Assembly (NCBI GenBank): GCA_050618055.1
Contig: JBNLVK010000221.1
Location: 1-10,030 of the forward strand
Reading direction: 5' to 3'
DNA from: CALDCK01 sp050618055
Lineage (GTDB): Bacteria; Myxococcota_A; UBA9160; SMWR01
Length of the DNA: 10,030 nucleotides
Below the pieces are notes generated by a model that had not been told where the DNA came from, did no database searches, and saw nothing but the letters and a program-made list of their open reading frames with translations. Shown in pieces: positions 5,904 to 10,030 of the stretch (positions within the stretch are counted from its first letter, which is position 1; the number at the start of each line of letters is the position of its first letter). Both the position numbers and the translations under genes were made by a program.

Positions 5904-7018
5904 TGTCGGCCCGGCCCTCGTTCACGCTGACGGGTCAGGACGGAACGGCGCGCGTCGGCGAGCTGGCCACGGCCCACGGGACCGCCGAGACGCCGGCCTT
6001 CATGCCCGTGGCCACCTACGGCGCGGTGCGCGGCGTGGCGCCCGACGAGCTGCGCCGGGCCGGCGCGCAGATCCTGCTAGCCAACACCTACCACCTGCAC
6101 GAGCGGCCCGGCGAAGCCGTGGTCGAAGGCGTGGGCGGCCTGCACGGCTTCACTGGCTGGCGCGGACCGTGGCTCACCGACAGCGGCGGCTTCCAGGTGA
6201 CGTCGCTGGCCGACAAGGCGACCCTCGACGAGGAAGGCGTCACGTTCTCCTCGCCGCTGGACGGATCGCGCCGCCGGCTGACCCCGGAGCGCGCCGTCGA
6301 GATCCAGCGCGCGCTGGGATCCGACATCGCCATGGTGCTCGACGAGTGCGTGCCGCCGGGCGACGCCGACCGGGCGCGGCCCGCCATGCAGCGCACGCTG
6401 CGCTGGGCGGAGCGCTCGCTCGGGACGCCGCGCGCCCCGCACCAGTGGCTGTTCGGGATCGTGCAGGGCGGCGAGTCGGCCGAGCTGCGCCGCGAGAGCG
6501 CGCGCGCCACCGCCGACCTGGGCTTCGACGGCCACGCCCACGGCGGCCTCGGGCTGGGCGAGTCGCCGGAGCGGCGCATCGAGATGGTGGCCGTGGCCCA
6601 GGCCGAGCTGCCCGAGGCGGCCCCCCGCTACCTGATGGGGCTGGGCCGTCCCCAGGACCTGGTGGACGGCATCGCGGCGGGTGTCGACCTGTTCGATTGC
6701 GTGCTGCCCACCCGCCACGCGCGCCACGGCGTGCTGTTCACCAGCCAGGGCCTGCTGCGGCTGAAGAACGCGCGCTTCGCGGACGATGCCGGGGCGCCCG
6801 ACCCGGACTGCGACTGCACCACCTGCCAGGGGTTCTCCCGCGCCTACTTGCGTCACCTGCTGCGCACCGGTGAGGCGCTGGGCGCCCGCCTCGCCTCGCT
6901 GCACAACCTGCGCTTCTACCTGCGGCTCATGGAGCGGGCGCGGAGCGCGATCCGCGAGGGCCGCTTCCAGGCCCTGCACGCCGACGTCCGCGACCGCATG
7001 AAGGCCGAGCCGGACTGA
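5903..7018 (+). CDS. tgt: tRNA-guanine transglycosylase Tgt
   Basis: Tgt replaces guanine 34 of GUN-anticodon tRNAs with preQ1, the step before QueA. The 371-residue protein carries DSGGFQV (D93, the base-pocket Asp), LDECVP (D147 and C149), GIVQGG (185-190), GGLGLGE (214-220), and FDCVLPTRHARHG with nucleophile D265. The zinc site CxCxxC plus His is complete (C303, C305, C308, H334). The retained pocket Cys and overall length indicate the bacterial preQ1 enzyme and not an archaeal or eukaryotic type. The residue matching Val233 of the Zymomonas enzyme is Leu218, a mild change. In many bacteria yajC-secD-secF follow tgt; here a chemoreceptor follows after 92 bp. Confidence 0.97.
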   Translation: MSARPSFTLTGQDGTARVGELATAHGTAETPAFMPVATYGAVRGVAPDELRRAGAQILLANTYHLHERPGEAVVEGVGGLHGFTGWRGPWLTDSGGFQVTSLADKATLDEEGVTFSSPLDGSRRRLTPERAVEIQRALGSDIAMVLDECVPPGDADRARPAMQRTLRWAERSLGTPRAPHQWLFGIVQGGESAELRRESARATADLGFDGHAHGGLGLGESPERRIEMVAVAQAELPEAAPRYLMGLGRPQDLVDGIAAGVDLFDCVLPTRHARHGVLFTSQGLLRLKNARFADDAGAPDPDCDCTTCQGFSRAYLRHLLRTGEALGARLASLHNLRFYLRLMERARSAIREGRFQALHADVRDRMKAEPD

Positions 7019-7053
7019 GCCCTTCGCCCCTCCCGGCGACCCGGAAGGCCCGT

Positions 7054-7073
7054 GGCGCCTCAAGGGGGGCGCC
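7054..7073 (+). other. Weak GC hairpin after tgt
   Basis: GGCGCC is repeated with 8 bases between the copies and can form a 6-bp stem. There is no following T-tract, so a factor-independent terminator is doubtful. It overlaps the candidate chemoreceptor promoter. Confidence 0.2.
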
Positions 7074-7087
7074 GGCACCGCCGATCG
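7061..7087 (+). promoter_or_regulatory. Possible flagellar-sigma (FliA-type) promoter before the chemoreceptor
   Basis: CAAG (7061-7064), exactly 15 bases, then GCCGATCG (7080-7087) resembles the sigma-28 consensus TAAA-N15-GCCGATAA: 2 of 4 in the -35 and 6 of 8 in the -10, with the right spacing. Chemoreceptor genes are classical sigma-28 targets. GC-rich DNA makes chance matches to GCCGAT easy, so this is tentative. Confidence 0.25.
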
Positions 7088-7110
7088 TGGAGGACGGGGG
7101 GCCGTACGCG

Positions 7111-8775
7111 ATGACGGGCATCGATCGGAGGATTGCGCTCGCGGGACTGTGGGTGCTGGGCGCAGGCCTGCTGTCGATCTGGCTGGGCGAGCGCGCCGGA
7201 ACGGTCGCCGCCGGGCTGCTGTTCGCCGCCGCCACCCTGGGCGGCTTCGCCGCTCTCGAGCGCCTGAACGCCGCCGAGCGCGCCGCGACCGAGCGTCTCA
7301 CGCGCCGCCTCACCCACCTGGCCCAGGGAAGCTGGGTGCCCGATGCCGATCTCGGCCCCCGCAGCGAGGCCGACCAGGCCCTCGAGCGCATTGCCGAGCG
7401 CCTGAACGACGCGAGCCAGCAGCTCTCGCGCCTCGCCGAGGGCATCGCCTCCATGCCCGACCAGGTGGCCGCCGCCATGCGCGAGGTGGAGGTGAGCGCC
7501 GAGGAGCAGGAGGCGGCCGTCGAGGAGACCGCGTCGCTGCTGGCGAACATCAACAAGGAGGTTCGCGACATCAGCGCCGAGGTCGAGAACCTGGCCCGCT
7601 CCAACGAGGACACCGCCGCGTCCATCCAGGAGATGGGCACGGCCATCGAGCAGGTGGCGTCCAGCTCCCACTCGCTGCGCGAGACGGTCGAGTCGAGCAC
7701 GGCCTCGATCCACCAGGTGGGCGTCTCGATCCAGCGCGTGGCGGAGAGCAGCGACGAGGTGCTCGCCGTGGCCGAGGAGACGGCCGCCGCCGCCACCGAG
7801 ATGGACCGGGCGATCCAGGAGGTGGGCCAGCACGTGAAGGGCGCCGCCGACCTCACGAAGAACGTGAGCGAGAGCGCCGAGGAGGGATCGGCCGCCGTGA
7901 TGGCGACCATCCAGGGCATTGCCGCCATCCGCGACCAGACCCAGGGCGCCAAGAGCGCGCTCGAGGGTCTGGCGGAGCGCGTGGGCGAGATCGGCGAGAT
8001 GGCCACCGTCATCAGCGGCGTCTCCGACGAGACCAACCTGCTGTCGCTGAACGCCGCGATCATCGCCGCCCAGGCCGGCGAGCACGGCAAGGCCTTCGCC
8101 GTCGTCGCCGACCAGGTGAAGACGCTGGCCCAGCGCACCAGCGCCCGCGCCAAGCAGATCGAGGAGATGATCCGCGGCGTGCAGAGCGAGTCGGCCAACA
8201 CGGTGCGCGCCATGGACGCGGGCATCCGCAGCGTCGAGGAAGGCGTGGCCCGCTCGCGGGTGGCCGGCGAGGCGCTCGAAGCCATCCGCAATGCGGCCAG
8301 CGACGCCAGCGGCCAGGTGCAGGAGATCGCGCGCGCCACCGACGAGCAGGCCCGCAACTCGAAGCACGTGGCCGGCGCCGCCCAGCGCGTGTCGAGCCAC
8401 GTCCAGCAGATCTCGACCGCCATGTCCGAGCAGTCGAGCGCCAGCGAGAACCTGTTGCGCAACGCCGACAGCTCCCTCGACATGTGCCGCCAGATGGCCC
8501 AGGCGCTGGAGGAGCAGCGCTCCACCGGCCGCTACATCACCGGCAACAGCGAGGCCATCACCGAGATGATCCGCAAGGTGCAGTCGGCGACCGAGTCCCA
8601 CTTCCACGCCAGCGGCGGTGTGGCCGACCGCTTCGCCGCCCTGCTGGAGAACGCCCAGCGCAGCTGCACGCGCATTCCCGAGGTGTCCCGCGTGGTGTCC
8701 GACCTGGCGCGCGCCGCCGAGTCGGCGCGCGACGCGGCCGCGACCGAGGCCGCGGGCGAAGGCGAAGAGGCCTAG
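7111..8775 (+). CDS. Methyl-accepting chemotaxis protein without a sensor domain
   Basis: A 554-residue chemoreceptor. Two hydrophobic helices (about 8-25 and 31-49) are separated by only about five residues (GERAG), so there is no periplasmic ligand-binding domain. A linker that may contain a degenerate HAMP precedes a long Ala/Glu/Ser coiled coil with adaptation-type sites (such as EEQEAAVEETAS and VAEETAAAATEMD). The kinase-contact hairpin is DETNLLSLNAAIIAAQAGEHGKAFAVVAD, with N309 at its start and the tip at E324-G326. It therefore has the parts to work with CheA and CheW. No C-terminal NWETF-like tether for CheR or CheB is present; the tail is acidic. ATG 7111 gives a normal first helix; a GTG at 7087 would add eight residues. 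No other chemotaxis genes are in the window. Signals may be sensed in the membrane or inside the cell, or come from a partner protein. Confidence 0.93.
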   Translation: MTGIDRRIALAGLWVLGAGLLSIWLGERAGTVAAGLLFAAATLGGFAALERLNAAERAATERLTRRLTHLAQGSWVPDADLGPRSEADQALERIAERLNDASQQLSRLAEGIASMPDQVAAAMREVEVSAEEQEAAVEETASLLANINKEVRDISAEVENLARSNEDTAASIQEMGTAIEQVASSSHSLRETVESSTASIHQVGVSIQRVAESSDEVLAVAEETAAAATEMDRAIQEVGQHVKGAADLTKNVSESAEEGSAAVMATIQGIAAIRDQTQGAKSALEGLAERVGEIGEMATVISGVSDETNLLSLNAAIIAAQAGEHGKAFAVVADQVKTLAQRTSARAKQIEEMIRGVQSESANTVRAMDAGIRSVEEGVARSRVAGEALEAIRNAASDASGQVQEIARATDEQARNSKHVAGAAQRVSSHVQQISTAMSEQSSASENLLRNADSSLDMCRQMAQALEEQRSTGRYITGNSEAITEMIRKVQSATESHFHASGGVADRFAALLENAQRSCTRIPEVSRVVSDLARAAESARDAAATEAAGEGEEA

Positions 8776-9704
8776 CTCCGCTCCAGCGCCTCGAGGGCCA
8801 CGCACACGCCGGCCAGCGCCGCGCCGTCGGGCCAGAGGGCCGCCGCCTCGATGCGCAGCCCGTCCGCGATGCGCGGCCAGACGCGGGCCGCCACCCGACT
8901 CCGTAGCGGCTCGAGGCACAGCGCCTCCCCGGCGGCGGCGGCGATCGTGCCCAGCACGATCACGTCGGGCGCGTAGGCGAAGGACGCCTGCACCAGCCCG
9001 CGGGCCAGCCAGTCGTTCCAGCGTTCCAGCTCGGCCCGCGCGAAGTCGTCGTCCTCGTGGGCGGCGGCGATCAGATGCTCGGGAGTGATGCGATCCGCAC
9101 CGCCGGCCAGCGCGCTCACCCGACCGTCCGCCGGCGCCCGCTCGCGCAGGTGGGCGGTCCAGGCGCGCCCGCCTACGTAGGCCTCGAGGCAGCCGCGCAG
9201 ACCGCACGCACAGGCCCGGCCGTTCCACTCCACCGGCACGTGTCCGATCTCGCCGGCGTGGTCGGCCCGCCCGCGGTAGAGGCGTCCGTCGAGCACCAGC
9301 CCGGCGCCCACCCCGGTCGACATCGTGAGGTAGACGACGCGGGACGCGCCCCGCCCCGCGCCGAAGCGCCACTCGGCCAGGGCCGCCGCGTTGGCGTCGT
9401 TCTCCAGGAAGGCCGGCGCGCCCAGCGCCCGACCCAGCTCGCGCACCACCGGCACGTCGTCCCAGCCGGCCAGGTTCGGCGGATCGCACACGCGCCCCGC
9501 CGGGCGGTCGAGCGGACCCGGCGCCGCGATGCCCACCGCCTCGGGTGTCCGGCCCCCCAGCAGCCCGCGGGCCGCGTCCACCACGGCGACCAGCGTGGCC
9601 GCCGGCTCGGCGGAAGGCAGGCGGCGTGCGCCGTGCAGCCGGCCGGCGTGATCGCCGACACCTACGGCCACCTTGCTGCCGCCGATGTCCACCCCAACGA
9701 TCAC
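8772..9704 (-). CDS. ROK-family sugar kinase, glucokinase type
   Basis: A 310-residue ROK kinase with all key parts. The phosphate loop is VGVDIGGSK (3-11), the catalytic Asp is D103 in LENDANAAAL, and STGVGAG (129-135) follows. The zinc motif is complete: GEIGHVPVEW with H154, then CACGLRGCLE with C165, C167 and C172. Intact zinc ligands are expected for an active enzyme and argue against a ROK transcriptional repressor, as does the lack of an N-terminal helix-turn-helix. Glucokinase is the likeliest activity; N-acetylglucosamine or N-acetylmannosamine kinase cannot be excluded by eye. The GTG at 9704 begins just before the first strand and has a good ribosome-binding site. The stop codon shares a CTAG palindrome with the chemoreceptor stop. 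No sugar transporter is adjacent. Confidence 0.94.
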   Translation of the reverse strand: MIVGVDIGGSKVAVGVGDHAGRLHGARRLPSAEPAATLVAVVDAARGLLGGRTPEAVGIAAPGPLDRPAGRVCDPPNLAGWDDVPVVRELGRALGAPAFLENDANAAALAEWRFGAGRGASRVVYLTMSTGVGAGLVLDGRLYRGRADHAGEIGHVPVEWNGRACACGLRGCLEAYVGGRAWTAHLRERAPADGRVSALAGGADRITPEHLIAAAHEDDDFARAELERWNDWLARGLVQASFAYAPDVIVLGTIAAAAGEALCLEPLRSRVAARVWPRIADGLRIEAAALWPDGAALAGVCVALEALERS

Positions 9705-9709
9705 GAAAA

Positions 9710-9714
9710 CCCCT
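9710..9714 (-). promoter_or_regulatory. Ribosome-binding site of the ROK kinase
   Basis: AGGGG lies 5 bases upstream of the GTG at 9704-9702 on the minus strand. This fixes the GTG as the start and makes longer versions, which extend into the divergent intergenic region, unlikely. Confidence 0.7.
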
Positions 9715-9724
9715 GTCCAGACGG

Positions 9725-9730
9725 TAGCTT
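9725..9730 (+). promoter_or_regulatory. TAGCTT element like the one before the GHL10 gene
   Basis: The nonamer GGTAGCTTG (9723-9731) is identical to the one at 3575-3583 and also lies upstream of a plus-strand lipoprotein gene. It could be a -10 box with a leader of about 95 bases, but no matching -35 is seen 16-18 bases upstream. Low confidence. Confidence 0.2.
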
Positions 9731-9816
9731 GCGCACGACGCCTCAGGTGCGGCCGGGCGCGCGCCGATAGATTTCCCAGTGCCGACAGACGCCTCGGGCA
9801 GACTCTGCCGGCGCAC

Positions 9817-9825
9817 GGAGGAGGG
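9817..9825 (+). promoter_or_regulatory. Ribosome-binding site of the terminal lipoprotein
   Basis: GGAGGAGGG lies 6 bases before the ATG at 9832. This strong site chooses this ATG over the much longer in-frame extension starting upstream at 9673, which would run antisense into the ROK gene. Confidence 0.8.
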
Positions 9826-9831
9826 TTGCGG

Positions 9832-10014
9832 ATGCATCGCTGGCTCGCACTGGCTACGGCCGCCTGGCTCCTGGCGGGCTGCGTGTCCCCCACGGACCCG
9901 CTCGGTCGGGAGGACGCACTCGAGGACGCGCAGCAGCGCTACACCGACCTCATCCGCTGGGGCGAGCTGGAGAAGGCGGCGCTGTTCGTCGACCCGGAGC
10001 AGCGCGCCGCCTAG
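9832..10014 (+). CDS. N-terminal part of a lipoprotein of unknown function (3' truncated by adapter)
   Basis: Sixty residues are visible. The start MHRWLALATAAWLLAGC is a textbook lipoprotein signal with Cys17 as the acylated residue and Val, Ser after it. A helical charged segment follows (EDALEDAQQRYTDLIRWGEL), ending in LFVDPEQR. The apparent TAG stop at 10012-10014 is not real: its last two bases are the first two of the sequencing adapter. The authentic reading frame is open to base 10012 and the gene continues off the contig. The start has an excellent ribosome-binding site. It is divergent from the ROK kinase across 127 bp. I do not recognise the family; any claim beyond 'probable outer-membrane lipoprotein' would be a guess. 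Confidence 0.8.
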   Translation: MHRWLALATAAWLLAGCVSPTDPLGREDALEDAQQRYTDLIRWGELEKAALFVDPEQRAA

Positions 10015-10030
10015 ATCGGAAGAGCGTCGT
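10013..10030. other. Illumina TruSeq adapter remnant
   Basis: The last 18 bases, AGATCGGAAGAGCGTCGT, are identical to the start of the standard Illumina TruSeq adapter read through in read 2. They are AT-richer than the surrounding DNA and sit exactly at the contig end. This is library-derived sequence, not genome. Confidence 0.97.

Noticed and set aside
7087..7110. An earlier GTG start (7087) for the chemoreceptor
   Set aside because: It has no ribosome-binding site and would add eight residues before the natural basic N-terminus and first membrane helix.
8911..9704. A ROK-family transcriptional repressor in place of a kinase
   Set aside because: There is no N-terminal helix-turn-helix, and the catalytic Asp and all four zinc ligands are present.
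9768..9773. TAGATT as a -10 box for the terminal lipoprotein
   Set aside because: It matches 4 of 6 consensus bases, but no -35-like hexamer lies 16-18 bases upstream.
9673..9831. An upstream extension of the terminal lipoprotein by 53 codons
   Set aside because: It would bury the lipoprotein signal peptide inside the protein and run antisense to the ROK gene start; the strong ribosome-binding site is at 9817-9825.
7060..9837. A 925-codon minus-strand frame antisense to the chemoreceptor and continuing across the ROK gene
   Set aside because: It is a stop-free shadow caused by high GC. Its composition is repetitive (His/Leu/Gly/Ala/Arg) and it lies in the wrong frame for the ROK kinase.

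Overview
The DNA is very GC-rich (roughly 70-75% by eye) and densely packed, with eight clear bacterial genes plus two truncated ones. The chemoreceptor hairpin is of the NLLSLNAAIIAAQAGEHG type, which I associate with deltaproteobacterial and myxobacterial lineages. Complete queA-tgt genes, outer-membrane lipoproteins and a periplasmic Slt transglycosylase fit a Gram-negative host. A Myxococcota or other former deltaproteobacterial environmental genome is my best guess, not a firm call. The last 18 bases are an exact Illumina TruSeq adapter, so this looks like an unedited metagenome or draft-assembly contig whose true end is base 10012.

Layout. Bases 1-103 are the acidic C-terminal tail of an unknown plus-strand protein. 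A minus-strand operon then runs from 3524 down to 122: a soluble lytic transglycosylase, a PfkB-family sugar kinase and a small membrane-anchored helical protein. Its cistrons overlap at both junctions. Divergent from it is a plus-strand operon (about 3590 to 7018): a lipid-anchored GHL10 glycosyl hydrolase overlapping queA, which overlaps tgt. After 92 bp comes a chemoreceptor with two membrane helices and almost no periplasmic part. It converges on a ROK-family glucokinase-type gene, and the two share a CTAG palindrome as stop codons. Divergent from the ROK gene, the window ends in a lipoprotein gene cut off by the adapter.

Function. QueA and Tgt are two steps of queuosine tRNA modification. 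The transglycosylase and the GHL10 lipoprotein form a divergent pair that plausibly acts on peptidoglycan. Two unrelated sugar kinases (PfkB and ROK) lie nearby, which allows, but does not prove, a link to reuse of sugars. The chemoreceptor has no che genes in view.

I see no mobile element, CRISPR array, tRNA or rRNA. No gene-free stretch exceeds 130 bp. I found no convincing new multi-gene system. The most useful observations are the adapter-made false stop codon, a probable CTG start for the PfkB kinase, and the tightly shared promoter region between the two wall-enzyme genes.
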